Source of the DNA: Rhizobium rhizogenes
Lineage (GTDB): Bacteria; Pseudomonadota; Alphaproteobacteria; Rhizobiales; Rhizobiaceae
Length of the DNA: 64,000 nucleotides
NCBI RefSeq assembly: GCF_002005205.3
Contig: NZ_CP019701.2
Span: forward strand, 2,725,001-2,789,000
Direction: 5' to 3'
In this document: positions 10,477 through 22,168 of the stretch, in pieces
Layout: each line of letters starts with the position of its first letter
How positions within the stretch are numbered: the first letter of the stretch is position 1
Program-made: the position numbers and the translations under genes
Notes under the pieces: model-generated
The model's database searches: none
Told to the model about the DNA's origin: nothing
What the model saw: only the letters and a program-made list of their open reading frames with translations

Positions 10477-10699
10477 AGTCATGCCAGTGCATTTCTTTAA
10501 GTTGCTGCGCTCGTCGGCGTAGAGAGTGATTTTCTGCGACTTGCAGCATTTTCAGAGAAACCGGCCTCGGTCCATCCCGAAATGCGAGGAGTTGCCTGGG
10601 CCGCGCGCCTCACCTGAATGACAGATCCACCGCCACCCGATTGCGATTGCAATCGGCAATGTTGAGCCGTGTCCGAAACCGGCTTCGAGAGAGGAAATT
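10477..10699 (+). other. Long untranslated leader between riboswitch and nrdH
   Basis: I see no gene in these 223 bases. The stretch contains a perfect 8-bp hairpin CCGATTGC/GCAATCGG with loop GATT (10637-10656). No typical terminator is present here. The leader probably belongs to the nrdHIEF transcript that starts near 10180. Confidence 0.5.
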
Positions 10700-10921
10700 A
10701 TGACCGTCACCGTTTACAGCAAGCCCGCCTGCGTCCAATGCACCGCCACCTATCGCGCGCTCGACCGCATCGGCGTCCCCTATGAGATCGTCGATATTTC
10801 CGAAGATGCGGATGCGCTCGATCATGTCCGGGGTCTCGGTTACATGCAGGTTCCCGTCGTTGTCGCCGGCGAACGGCATTGGGCGGGTTTCCGGCCTGAT
10901 ATGATCGGCTCGATCAGCTGA
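10700..10921 (+). CDS. nrdH: Glutaredoxin-like protein NrdH
   Basis: This 73-residue redoxin is the electron donor of class Ib ribonucleotide reductase. The active-site pair is CVQC (residues 11-14), and the C-terminal WAGFRPDMI matches the NrdH signature that binds thioredoxin reductase. ATG 10700 has GAGAGAGGA upstream. It is the first gene of nrdHIEF, under the B12 riboswitch. Confidence 0.96.
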   Translation: MTVTVYSKPACVQCTATYRALDRIGVPYEIVDISEDADALDHVRGLGYMQVPVVVAGERHWAGFRPDMIGSIS

Positions 10922-10933
10922 GGCGTCGGTGTG

Positions 10934-11319
10934 ATGGGGCTGATCGTCTATTATTCCAGCCGCTCTGAAAACACCCATCGTTTTCTTCTGAAACTGGGGC
11001 GGCGATTGTTTCGCCTGCCGCTCGGCGCTGAAGAAGATGTGCCCCATGTATCGGAGCCCTATGTGCTCGTCACCCCCACCTATGGGGGCGGCGGCCCGAA
11101 AGGGGCCGTGCCCAAGCCGGTCATCCGATTCTTGAACGAGCCCTCCAACCGAAATCTCATTCGCGGCGTCATCGCGGCTGGAAACACGAATTTTGGCGCA
11201 GCTTTCGCATCCGCCGGAGACATCGTCTCGCGTAAATGCGCGGTGCCGTTTCTCTATCGCTTCGAGCTTCTCGGCACGGAGGAAGATGTCGTCAACGTCA
11301 AACATGGATTGGAACGATT

Positions 11320-11332
<13 letters not shown>
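10934..11332 (+). CDS. nrdI: Flavodoxin-like protein NrdI
   Basis: This 132-residue flavodoxin fold protein supplies the oxidant that assembles the dimanganese-tyrosyl cofactor of NrdF. It begins with the FMN-binding loop [12 protein letters not shown] and has the 50s-loop TPTYGGGG region. A GTG at 10931 directly precedes ATG 10934; I chose the ATG, giving the MGLIVYYSS start typical of the family. It lies 12 bases after nrdH. Confidence 0.93.
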
Positions 11333-14497
<3,165 letters not shown>

Positions 14498-14514
14498 AGT
14501 GGGATATGCGCTGA

Positions 14515-14538
14515 AACCCGCAGAAGTTACTGCGGGTT
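14515..14538. terminator. Hairpin between convergent nrdF and hydrolase genes
   Basis: Perfect 9-bp arms AACCCGCAG/CTGCGGGTT with a 6-base loop lie between the two convergent genes and reach into the last codons of the hydrolase. There is no long T-run on either side. It may end both transcripts or protect their 3' ends. Confidence 0.5.
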
Positions 14539-15630
14539 CACCACCTGGCTTGCAAGGCGGAAGGGGCTGGAGACGGTTGCGCCGATCGCATCGAACACGA
14601 AGGCACCCGCACTGTTGATGTCGCCCCCGCGCCTGCTGGATTCCAGCTGCGGCACCATGGAGGCCAGCGCCGCATAGCGGTCATGGTTGAGCGGATCGGA
14701 AGCCTCGAGTTTGGAAATATCGATGAATTGCACGCCCTCCTTCAGGGCGGCCTCCTGCACCTGCGGGTCGGTCACGTCAAGCGCGCCGATGCGGGTGACA
14801 TCCGCGCCCAGAATGGAGGATGCCTTAAGGGCGCGGTCGTCTTTGGAAACGAGAACGGTAAGTGGCGGGCTGAGCCTGCCGACCACTTCGATCTGCTTGC
14901 GGAAGACATCGGCGTCGATGTCAGGCGCAGCCAGCACCACCTGCAGCTTGGCGATGACATCGTTCCTGCCCTCAAGGCGCAATTGCCGCAGGGCTTCCAT
15001 GACCAGCCAGCCGCCCATGCTGTGGCCGAACACGACGACGCTCTTTCGCGGGGTCTGACGGGTAAGGTCGGTCAACAATGCGGCGAGCGCATCGCGTGAA
15101 AAGGTCGCAGATTCCTTGTCGGCGACATAGCCGGCGACATTGGCCTGTGATGGCCAGGAAAATACCAGCGGCACGCCGTCCATCTTGGCGTCGGCAGCCA
15201 TTTGCGCCGCCCGGAACAGGGCTTCCTGATAGCTGTAATTATAGCCATGCACAAAAAGCGCGATCTGCTTGCCGGATCGGGCCACGTCGCCCAGATCGGC
15301 AGTGAAGCGCGCTTTCGTCAGCATATCGGCCCGCGTGACGACAAAATCCTTGTTCGGATCCGGCTTGCCGCTCGACCATTCGATTTTCCCGCTTTTATGA
15401 CTGGGCGGAATGGAAATATCGAAGCTTGCGTAGTTTGGCTGCATCGCACGCTGGGTGCCGAAGCCCTTTTTCGCATCCTCGTTTTTCTCCCGCGTGCTGG
15501 CCACATAGGCCGTCACGATTTTCGTGTCGTGGGTCCTGGTGTTTACGGCCTGTAGCACGTCCGCCCCGGGCCGGCCTGCGCAGGATGAAAGAAGACCGAG
15601 AGTGAGAAGCAGCGAAAAGACAAGACGCAT
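14527..15630 (-). CDS. Alpha/beta hydrolase lipoprotein (DUF900 type)
   Basis: This 367-residue protein starts with a lipoprotein signal (MRLVFSLLLTLGLLSSCAG, lipobox LSSC), so it should be lipid-anchored after export. The body is an alpha/beta-hydrolase fold of the DUF900 family, with the nucleophile elbow GHSMGG and the oxyanion-region motif FVHGYN. The substrate is unknown. I chose ATG 15630 because the upstream open frame (to 15753) would put the signal sequence in the middle of the protein. It is divergent from recF. Confidence 0.85.
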   Translation of the reverse strand: MRLVFSLLLTLGLLSSCAGRPGADVLQAVNTRTHDTKIVTAYVASTREKNEDAKKGFGTQRAMQPNYASFDISIPPSHKSGKIEWSSGKPDPNKDFVVTRADMLTKARFTADLGDVARSGKQIALFVHGYNYSYQEALFRAAQMAADAKMDGVPLVFSWPSQANVAGYVADKESATFSRDALAALLTDLTRQTPRKSVVVFGHSMGGWLVMEALRQLRLEGRNDVIAKLQVVLAAPDIDADVFRKQIEVVGRLSPPLTVLVSKDDRALKASSILGADVTRIGALDVTDPQVQEAALKEGVQFIDISKLEASDPLNHDRYAALASMVPQLESSRRGGDINSAGAFVFDAIGATVSSPFRLASQVVNPQ

Positions 15631-15781
15631 GAACGGGCTACCGGTGATAAGGACGGCCCATAAATAACCGGCCGCTGAAAAAGTTGCTACTGGAGAATGA
15701 ATTGCATTGCCGTGTGGGTGTTTGACGCGGATGGCCATTCCACTGCTTGCCATCCGGCCATGTTCGTTTTAGGCCGTACAG

Positions 15782-16909
15782 ATGACGAACAAGGTGTCGC
15801 TTTTACGGCTGAAACTCACGGACTTCCGCAACTATGCGGCGGCGGCGCTTGCGCTTGATGACCGGCATGTGGTGCTGACGGGCGACAACGGTTCCGGCAA
15901 GACCAATCTGCTGGAGGCTGTCTCTTTCCTCTCGCCCGGAAGGGGCCTGCGCCGGGCCACCCTGTCGGATGTGACGCGGGTTGGTGCGGAGGCAACCGGT
16001 TTTTCGATCTTTGCCGATGTCGAGGGCATGGACGGCGATGTCGCCATCGGTACCGGAGTTGAAGGGGACGGCGAGGTGGTGTCGCGTCGTCTGAGGCTGA
16101 ACGGTACGCCGGTAAAATCCGTCGACGAACTGACCGATCATCTGCGGGTTCTGTGGCTGACACCCGCCATGGATGGCCTTTTTACCGGCTCATCATCGGA
16201 CCGCCGACGTTTTCTCGACAGGCTGGTACTATCGCTTGATCCGGCCCACGGGCGGCGGGCGGGCGATTTTGAAAAGGCCATGCGTGGCCGCAACCGCCTG
16301 CTTTCGGAAGGTCGCTTCGATCCGGTATGGCTGGACGGTATCGAAAAACAGATGGCCGAACTCGGCATCTCGATGGCGGTTGCCCGTTATGAAATGCTTG
16401 GCCTGTTGAAGAGCCTGATTGAGGGACGGGCGGGCAATGCCGTCTTTCCGTCGGCGGCGCTTGCGCTCTCCGGTTTCATGGACGACGGGCTCAATCGCCC
16501 TGCCGTCGATCTGGAAGATGAATATAGGCTTATGTTGCGCGACGGCCGGTATCGTGACGCCGCCGCCGGCCGCACCCTGGATGGGCCGCACCGTGTTGAT
16601 CTCTTCGTGCGTCATGCGGAAAAGGATATGGAAGCCGAACGTTGTTCGACGGGTGAGCAGAAAGCGCTTCTGGTGGGGCTGGTGCTTGCCCATGCGCAGC
16701 TCACCGCCAATATGACCGGCTATGCGCCGGTTCTGCTGCTGGACGAGATCGCCGCCCATCTGGACGAGGGCAGGCGGGCCGCTTTGTTCGATCTCATCCA
16801 CGCGCTTGGCGGCCAGAGTTTCATGACCGGGACCGATGCGGCCATGTTTTCCGCTCTCGGCGAACGCGCGCAATTCTTGAATGTTTCCCACGGGAGCATC
16901 ACGGCATGA
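15782..16909 (+). CDS. recF: DNA replication and repair protein RecF
   Basis: This 375-residue SMC-like ATPase loads RecA at single-strand gaps together with RecO and RecR; recR is also in this window at 37.8 kb. It shows Walker A GDNGSGKT near residues 36-43, the family segment LSPGRGLR, the signature STGEQKALLV and Walker B VLLLDEIAAHLD. It begins LRLTDFRNY-like (LKLTDFRNY), which is diagnostic. It is followed closely by a ThiF/MoeB-like gene. Confidence 0.96.
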   Translation: MTNKVSLLRLKLTDFRNYAAAALALDDRHVVLTGDNGSGKTNLLEAVSFLSPGRGLRRATLSDVTRVGAEATGFSIFADVEGMDGDVAIGTGVEGDGEVVSRRLRLNGTPVKSVDELTDHLRVLWLTPAMDGLFTGSSSDRRRFLDRLVLSLDPAHGRRAGDFEKAMRGRNRLLSEGRFDPVWLDGIEKQMAELGISMAVARYEMLGLLKSLIEGRAGNAVFPSAALALSGFMDDGLNRPAVDLEDEYRLMLRDGRYRDAAAGRTLDGPHRVDLFVRHAEKDMEAERCSTGEQKALLVGLVLAHAQLTANMTGYAPVLLLDEIAAHLDEGRRAALFDLIHALGGQSFMTGTDAAMFSALGERAQFLNVSHGSITA

Positions 16910-16931
16910 TGGCTAAGAGATGGAGGGCGGT

Positions 16932-17699
16932 ATGGATCCGCTGAGCCCGGAAGAAATCGAACGCTACAAGCGCCACATCCTGCTGCCGGAAATCGGCGGA
17001 GCCGGCCAGCAGCGGCTGAAGGCGGCGCGGGTGCTGGTCATTGGCGCGGGCGGCCTCGGCGCGCCCGTCCTTCATTATCTCGCCGCCGCCGGTGTCGGCA
17101 CGCTCGGCATGATCGATGACGATGTGGTTTCCCTCTCCAATCTCCAGCGGCAGGTGATCCACGACACCGGCACCATCGGTGAGCTGAAAACGGAAAGTGC
17201 CCGCAAGGCCATAGCGCGGCTTAATCCGCAGGTCCGCACGCTTGCTTATGAGGAGCGCTTTTCGCAGGTCTGGGCGCATGACCATCTGCCCTCCTTCGAT
17301 CTCCTGATCGATGGTTCGGATAATTTCGATACGCGTTATGCCGCCGCCGATGCAGCGGAGACTGTGAAGAGGCCGCTGGTCACCGGCGCCGTCGGCCGTT
17401 TCGATGGCTCTGTCACCGTATTGAAACCTTATGAAACCAACGCCGAGGGCACTCTTCTGCCGGGTTATCGCGATCTGTTCCCGGAGCCGCCGCCGCAGGG
17501 TCTCATTCCCAATTGCGCGGAAACGGGCATTGTCGGCGCGCTGACCGGGGTCATCGGCACCCTCATGGCCATGGAGGCAATCAAGGTGATCACCGGTGCC
17601 GGTGAACCGCTGATCGGCCGTCTGCTGCTTTATGATGCCCTGTCGGCCCGCTTTGAAACGGTGCGTTACAAACGCCGGCCAGGGGGAAGGAAACCATGA
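16932..17699 (+). CDS. moeB: ThiF/MoeB/HesA-family adenylyltransferase
   Basis: This E1-like enzyme adenylates the C-terminal glycine of a ubiquitin-like sulfur carrier (MoaD or ThiS) for molybdopterin or thiazole synthesis. The nucleotide loop is VIGAGGLGAPVLHYL (near residue 37), and the catalytic cysteine is in PNCAETGIVG. The two CxxC zinc pairs of E. coli MoeB are missing: the first pair position reads GYRDLFPEP and the protein ends without a second pair. ATG 16932 has GGAGGG five bases upstream and is preferred over ATG 16920. The stop overlaps the acetyltransferase start. MoeB is the likeliest role; ThiF is possible. Confidence 0.8.
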   Translation: MDPLSPEEIERYKRHILLPEIGGAGQQRLKAARVLVIGAGGLGAPVLHYLAAAGVGTLGMIDDDVVSLSNLQRQVIHDTGTIGELKTESARKAIARLNPQVRTLAYEERFSQVWAHDHLPSFDLLIDGSDNFDTRYAAADAAETVKRPLVTGAVGRFDGSVTVLKPYETNAEGTLLPGYRDLFPEPPPQGLIPNCAETGIVGALTGVIGTLMAMEAIKVITGAGEPLIGRLLLYDALSARFETVRYKRRPGGRKP

Positions 17700-18172
17700 T
17701 CCGGATCGCAAGGGTTGGGGAAGAATTCGACCGCTGGCAGGAATTGCTGGCGCTCATCATGTCCTCTTTCGCTTATATGGATGGCGTCATCGACCCGCCA
17801 TCTTCGGCCCACCGCCTGACGCTGGAAAATCTTGCCGAGAAGGCGAGAGCGGAGATCGCCTTCCTGGCGCTGGATGGCGATGAGTTGCTGGGCTGCATGT
17901 TCTGCAGGCCGGAGCCGCCAGCCTCTCTTTACATCGGCAAGTTATGCGTTTCCCCGAAAGCGCAGGGAAGGGGCATCGGCAGGATGTTCTTGCAGCAATC
18001 CGAAGCGCTGGCCCGCGAATTGGCACTGCCAGCGCTGCGGCTGGAAACCCGTATCGAACTTCTTGCCAATCACGCCAGGTTTGCCGCCTGGGGTTTCGTC
18101 AGGACTGCTGAAAACGCCCATGCCGGTTATGATCGGACGACCTCGATCGAAATGACCAAATTCCTGGACTGA
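17696..18172 (+). CDS. GNAT-family N-acetyltransferase
   Basis: This 158-residue protein has the acetyl-CoA-binding motif A of the GNAT fold, LCVSPKAQGRGIGRMFLQ (around residues 84-101), and the later motif NHARFAAWGFVRTAE. It overlaps the upstream ThiF/MoeB-type gene by four bases (ATGA), so the two are probably translated together. The acetyl acceptor cannot be read from sequence. Confidence 0.88.
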   Translation: MIRIARVGEEFDRWQELLALIMSSFAYMDGVIDPPSSAHRLTLENLAEKARAEIAFLALDGDELLGCMFCRPEPPASLYIGKLCVSPKAQGRGIGRMFLQQSEALARELALPALRLETRIELLANHARFAAWGFVRTAENAHAGYDRTTSIEMTKFLD

Positions 18173-18244
18173 GATTATCGAATTCTGCCCTGTGATAATC
18201 CGCTCGGGACAGTCGAAAAGCCCGTCCGTGACTGCATGGCGCAG

Positions 18245-18934
18245 CTATCGCAAAATGCCGGACTGCATCATCTGGGAAAGAAAGACAGAAGAGACCCGCT
18301 CAAGGCCCGTCTGCGGCTGAACGTCGGCCGATCCGACACGCCAGACGCTTTTATCCGGGCCGCTGAAAAGCTGGAGTTCCGTCGTGACCCTGTGGGTGAG
18401 CGGAGCCGCCTTCGTGGCCTCGACCATCTGTTTCATGAGTTTCGCGGAAGGCATGCGGGTTCTGTCACCAAGCTCATCCGCCTTTGCTGCAGCCTTCAGT
18501 TGCTGGAAGGCAGACCCGACATCCGGCAGGGAGCAATTCATCTTTATCCGCGCCATGAAGAGACCCGTGGGCGATTGTGAGCCGATACGCGCGGGTTCTG
18601 CCTTACAGCGCACCCGCTCCGTGCTTGCTACCCAGAGCCGCGCGAACTGGTCCGACTGTTCGTTCGTGGTTCCGCTGGGCGCGTGCATACCCTTGTTTTT
18701 ACGCTGCCACGCGACCGGGTTGGCAACCAGATCCATGTCAGTGTAGCGCGAGCCGTTGCCGGAAGATCCCCATTCCTTGTTCAGGCGAACCATGCTGGCA
18801 CGATCAAAATTCAGCCAGGCGCGGTAATAAAGTTCCGCAGTCTCCTCGGGTGAGGCCGAAGCAGCCCGGGCCGGGCCGCTGACCAGAACGAGCAGGGCGG
18901 ACATGAGTAGCAAGAACTTCGCCTGAATTCCCAT
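18245..18934 (-). CDS. Secreted protein of unknown function
   Basis: This 229-residue protein starts with a Sec signal peptide (MGIQAKFLLLMSALLVLVSGPARA, cleavage near residue 24). ATG 18934 is preceded by GGAGGGGAGTTCA, which decides the start over the frame opening at 18964. The mature part begins with EETAELYYRAWLNFDRASMV, reminiscent of SnoaL/NTF2-like proteins, and has two cysteines that might form a disulfide. I do not recognise the family. It follows the 2-hydroxyacid dehydrogenase gene by about 50 bases on the same strand. Confidence 0.7.
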   Translation of the reverse strand: MGIQAKFLLLMSALLVLVSGPARAASASPEETAELYYRAWLNFDRASMVRLNKEWGSSGNGSRYTDMDLVANPVAWQRKNKGMHAPSGTTNEQSDQFARLWVASTERVRCKAEPARIGSQSPTGLFMARIKMNCSLPDVGSAFQQLKAAAKADELGDRTRMPSAKLMKQMVEATKAAPLTHRVTTELQLFSGPDKSVWRVGSADVQPQTGLERVSSVFLSQMMQSGILR

Positions 18935-18981
18935 TGAACTCCCCTCCATCTGGCGATCGGACAAGACGTGCCTGAGCCGGC

Positions 18982-19986
18982 TCAGTTTCGCCCCGGCAGC
19001 ACCCGGTTCGGTGGACGGTGTCCATCGAACAGCGTGCGGATGTTGATGATGACCTTGTCGCCCATTTCGATGCGGCCTTCGATCGTCGCCGAACCCATAT
19101 GGGGAAGCAGCACGACCTTGCCTTCCTTGGCAAGCTTGATGAGCTTGGGGTTCACCGCAGGCTCATTCTCATAGACATCGAGACCGGCGCCGGCGATCTT
19201 GCCTTCGCGCAGGCACTGGATCATTGCCGCCTCATCGATGATATCGCCGCGTGCGGTATTGACGATGTAGCTTGTCGGCTGCATCAGCGCCAGCCGCCGG
19301 GCCGAGATCAGGTGATAGGTCGCGGGTGTCGAGGGGCAATTGACGGAAACGATATCCACCCGCGCCAGCATCTGGTCGAGGCTGTCCCAATAGGTTGCCT
19401 CAAGCTCCGCTTCCGTCGCCGGGTTGACGCGTTTGCGGTTGTGATAATGAATGGAAAGGCCAAAGGCCTTGGCGCGCCGCGCGACCGCCGTCCCGATGCG
19501 CCCCATGCCGACAATGCCGATGCGCTTGCCGGAAATGCGCCGTCCCAGCATCCATGTCGGCGACCAGCCCAGCCATTCGTCCGCGCCATTGGCGAGCACC
19601 CGTGTGCCTTCGATCATGCGGCGCGGCACGGCAAGCACCAGCGCCATGGTGATGTCGGCGCTGTCCTCGGTCAGCACATTCGGCGTATTGGTAACGGTAA
19701 TGCCTTGTCTGGCCGCGGCATCGACATCCACATGGTCGATACCGTTGGAGAAGCTGGCGATCAGCTTCAGCTGCGGCCCTGCCTGCTCGATCATCGCGGC
19801 GGTGATGCGGTCGGTGACGGTCGGCACCAGCACGTCCACGCGCTGCATGGCGGCGACAAGCTCTTCCTCGCTGCGCGGCGTATCGTCGATATTCAGTTCG
19901 GCATCGAAGAGTTCGCGCATTCTGGTTTCGACGACGTCAGGCAATTTGCGGGTGATATAGACTGTCGGTCTCTTCTTGTGGGTCAT
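18982..19986 (-). CDS. D-2-hydroxyacid dehydrogenase (glyoxylate/glycerate type)
   Basis: This NAD(P)-dependent dehydrogenase of 334 residues has the Rossmann motif GMGRIGTAVARRAKAFG. The catalytic triad is seen as Arg in VNTARGD, Glu in YENEPAV and His in LPHMGSAT. The best match in layout is the GyaR/glyoxylate reductase-glycerate dehydrogenase group of rhizobia, but phosphoglycerate-like or other 2-ketoacid substrates are possible. It is transcribed away from the SH3 gene at 20.2 kb. Confidence 0.9.
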   Translation of the reverse strand: MTHKKRPTVYITRKLPDVVETRMRELFDAELNIDDTPRSEEELVAAMQRVDVLVPTVTDRITAAMIEQAGPQLKLIASFSNGIDHVDVDAAARQGITVTNTPNVLTEDSADITMALVLAVPRRMIEGTRVLANGADEWLGWSPTWMLGRRISGKRIGIVGMGRIGTAVARRAKAFGLSIHYHNRKRVNPATEAELEATYWDSLDQMLARVDIVSVNCPSTPATYHLISARRLALMQPTSYIVNTARGDIIDEAAMIQCLREGKIAGAGLDVYENEPAVNPKLIKLAKEGKVVLLPHMGSATIEGRIEMGDKVIINIRTLFDGHRPPNRVLPGRN

Positions 19987-20160
19987 CGTTTGCCGCTGCC
20001 TTGTTCAGAAGTCATTAACCAGAAAGAGCGATAATTTCTTTCAATCAGGGCGTTTCTACCAGACCCACCGGCGAAGACAAATAAAACTCGCCGAAGCTTG
20101 AGGCATGTGGAAACGAGCCTCCTCGAATATCATCCGGTTTGCAGAAGGCGGGAAACGGAA

Positions 20161-20700
20161 ATGGGCATGCGCAGTGTGGTTTCTATTGTTTGCATTGCAT
20201 TGTCTTTGGGCTTCCTCGGTGCGGCAACCGATGCCATGGCGCAGGGTGCCGCCAAGGGCGCGAGCGGCCTGCCGCTGCCGCGTTTTGTCAGCCTGAAATC
20301 CAAGCGCGTCAATATGCGCATCGGCCCCAGCACGGATTATGCCGTGTCATGGATGTATCTGAAATCGGGCATGCCGGTCGAAATCATCCAGGAATATGAA
20401 AACTGGCGGCGTATCCGTGATGCCGATGGCACGGAAGGCTGGGTCAACCAGGCTCTGCTGTCCGGTGAACGCACGGCGGTCGCCGCTCCGTGGATGCGCG
20501 GCAAGGGCAAGGAAATCTATGTGAACATGCGCCGTGAGGCACAGTCGGGGGCTGCCGTCATCGCCCGGCTGGAACCGGGCGTTGTCTTCAGGATCGGCGA
20601 ATGCAATGGCGACTGGTGCCGTGCCGAGGCCGGGCAGGCCTCGGGCTGGGTATCCCAGGGTGAGATCTGGGGCGCCTATCCGGGTGAAGCCTTCAAATAA
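20161..20700 (+). CDS. Exported bacterial SH3-domain protein
   Basis: This 179-residue protein has a signal peptide (MGMRSVVSIVCIALSLGFLG, cleavage after AMAQ). It has two SH3b-like repeats: KRVNMRIGPSTDYAVSWMY with GTEGWVNQ, and KEIYVNMRREAQSGAAVIA with ASGWVSQGEIWG. Such domains often bind peptidoglycan. ATG 20161 is chosen as the start nearest the signal peptide (20167 is also possible); the open frame extends to 20098 without a signal-like leader. The stop overlaps the end of the convergent sugar kinase gene by 8 bases. Confidence 0.85.
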   Translation: MGMRSVVSIVCIALSLGFLGAATDAMAQGAAKGASGLPLPRFVSLKSKRVNMRIGPSTDYAVSWMYLKSGMPVEIIQEYENWRRIRDADGTEGWVNQALLSGERTAVAAPWMRGKGKEIYVNMRREAQSGAAVIARLEPGVVFRIGECNGDWCRAEAGQASGWVSQGEIWGAYPGEAFK

Positions 20701-21685
20701 GGCCGTGCTTCGCGCCCAGCGCCCTGAGCGATGACATCGGGCGCGGTCCTACCTGCTGGATGACGGCTGCGGCGGCAAGGCAGCCGAGCTTGCCGCAATC
20801 TTCAAGCGACCGGTCCTGCGTATAACCGAACAGGAAACCGGCGGCGAAAAGATCGCCTGCACCTGTCGTGTCGACCACGTCATGCACCGGGTAGGCGTCT
20901 ACCTTCACACGTTCGGTGCCGCGCAGGATGACAGCGCCTTCCTCACTCATCGTCACCGCCGCGATCTTGCAGTCGGCGGCGATTTTGGTCAGCGCCAGTT
21001 CGAAGTCGTCGGTTTCGTAAAGCGAGAGCGCTTCCTGCTTGTTGGCGAAAACAATGTCCACCGTGCCGGAGCGCATCAGGTCCAGAAACTCTTCGCGGTA
21101 GCGGCCGACGCAAAAGCTGTCGGAAAGCGTCATGGAGACTTCGCGGCCGTTTTCATGTGCAATGCGGGCGCATTCACGAATGGCGTCCTTGGCGCGCGGC
21201 GGATCCCAAAGGTAACCCTCGAAATAGGTGACCTTGGTCTGTGCCACGACGTCTTCCTCCACGTCCTCCGGCCCGAGATCGACACAGGCGCCGAGATAGG
21301 TGTTCATCGAACGCTCGCCGTCTTCGGTCACGAAGATCATCGAACGTGCAGTCGGCGGGAACGTGCCCTCCGGCTTCGTTTCGAAATAGACACCCTGCGC
21401 GCGGATGTCGTGCTGGAAGATTTCGCCGAGCTGGTCTTCGGCAACCTTGCCGAAATAGGCGGCCTTGCCGCCGAAATTCGCCACACCCGCCGCCGTGTTA
21501 CCCGCGCTGCCGCCGGAGGCTTCGAGAGCCGGTCCCATCAGCGAATAAAGCAACTCGGCGCGTTCCGCGTCGATGAGGTTCATCGCACCTTTGGTGATGG
21601 CGTTGTCGTTGAGGAAGCGGTCATCGCAGCGGGAGATGATGTCGACGATGGCATTGCCGACAGTCAGTACGTCGAATTTCGTCAT
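20693..21685 (-). CDS. PfkB-family sugar/adenosine kinase
   Basis: This 330-residue ribokinase-fold kinase has the N-terminal glycine-rich PfkB signature (ASGGSAGNTAAGVANFGG) and the C-terminal anion-hole and catalytic-base motif VVDTTGAGDLFAAGFL. Close rhizobial relatives are annotated as adenosine kinase, which fits the FEGYLWDPP segment. The substrate is inferred, not seen. It converges on the SH3 gene with an 8-bp overlap. Confidence 0.88.
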   Translation of the reverse strand: MTKFDVLTVGNAIVDIISRCDDRFLNDNAITKGAMNLIDAERAELLYSLMGPALEASGGSAGNTAAGVANFGGKAAYFGKVAEDQLGEIFQHDIRAQGVYFETKPEGTFPPTARSMIFVTEDGERSMNTYLGACVDLGPEDVEEDVVAQTKVTYFEGYLWDPPRAKDAIRECARIAHENGREVSMTLSDSFCVGRYREEFLDLMRSGTVDIVFANKQEALSLYETDDFELALTKIAADCKIAAVTMSEEGAVILRGTERVKVDAYPVHDVVDTTGAGDLFAAGFLFGYTQDRSLEDCGKLGCLAAAAVIQQVGPRPMSSLRALGAKHGLI

Positions 21686-21879
21686 AGAGCCCTATCCGGT
21701 TCGCACGGCGTGCGCGTATTTTTCGAAAGGTCTTAAACATTTCTGGCGGCAAGAAAAGCCCAAAGGGAAAATATGCGGTTCGCCCCGGCCGGCGAAAACG
21801 CGTCATCTGCCTGTAATGTGGTTAAGTTATTCCTTTCCGCAGAGCAAAAGGTATGTGAGTACGTACCGGAATGGGAGAC

Positions 21880-21975
21880 ATGATGGTCTTCTGGCTCAAC
21901 CGTTATCTCCGCCACGGATGTACTGGCGGCATATAACGGACATAAAAGGCGGGGGAGACCCCGCTTTTTCTTTTG
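21880..21975 (+). ncRNA. Small terminator-ended element A (related to the one at 50.28 kb)
   Basis: This lies in the 483-bp gene-free region between the kinase and the AEC transporter. The stretch ends in a clear rho-independent terminator (GCGGGG/CCCCGC, loop GAGA, 21949-21964, then TTTTTCTTTT). It shares the core CCACGGATGTACTGGC (21912-21927) with element B (50317-50332), along with flanking ACCGTT upstream and ACGGA then AAAGG before the terminator. A short frame MMVFWLNRYLRHGCTGGI starts at 21880, but element B does not keep it, so an RNA is likelier than a peptide. The 5' end is unknown. The remainder of 21686-22168 shows nothing I can name. Confidence 0.5.
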
Positions 21976-22168
21976 CGCGGATGTTTTCACGCGCGGGACT
22001 TTGCGTGTTGCAGGTCGTGCGTTCGACGACGGTTCCCCACAGCCGCCATATGGCGCGTACCCCTATTTGACGAAAACAGGCAGGTGGGGCGTTTTCGCGA
22101 TTCCATTCCCGGGGAAAAGGCTCTAAAGCGGAGTATCTCCCCGCAAAAGCCGCGAAAGCTTTCCCTCC

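Noticed and set aside
14687..15555. Open frames opposite the alpha/beta hydrolase gene
   Set aside because: Shadow frames with no domain; the hydrolase has a lipoprotein signal and catalytic motif on the minus strand.
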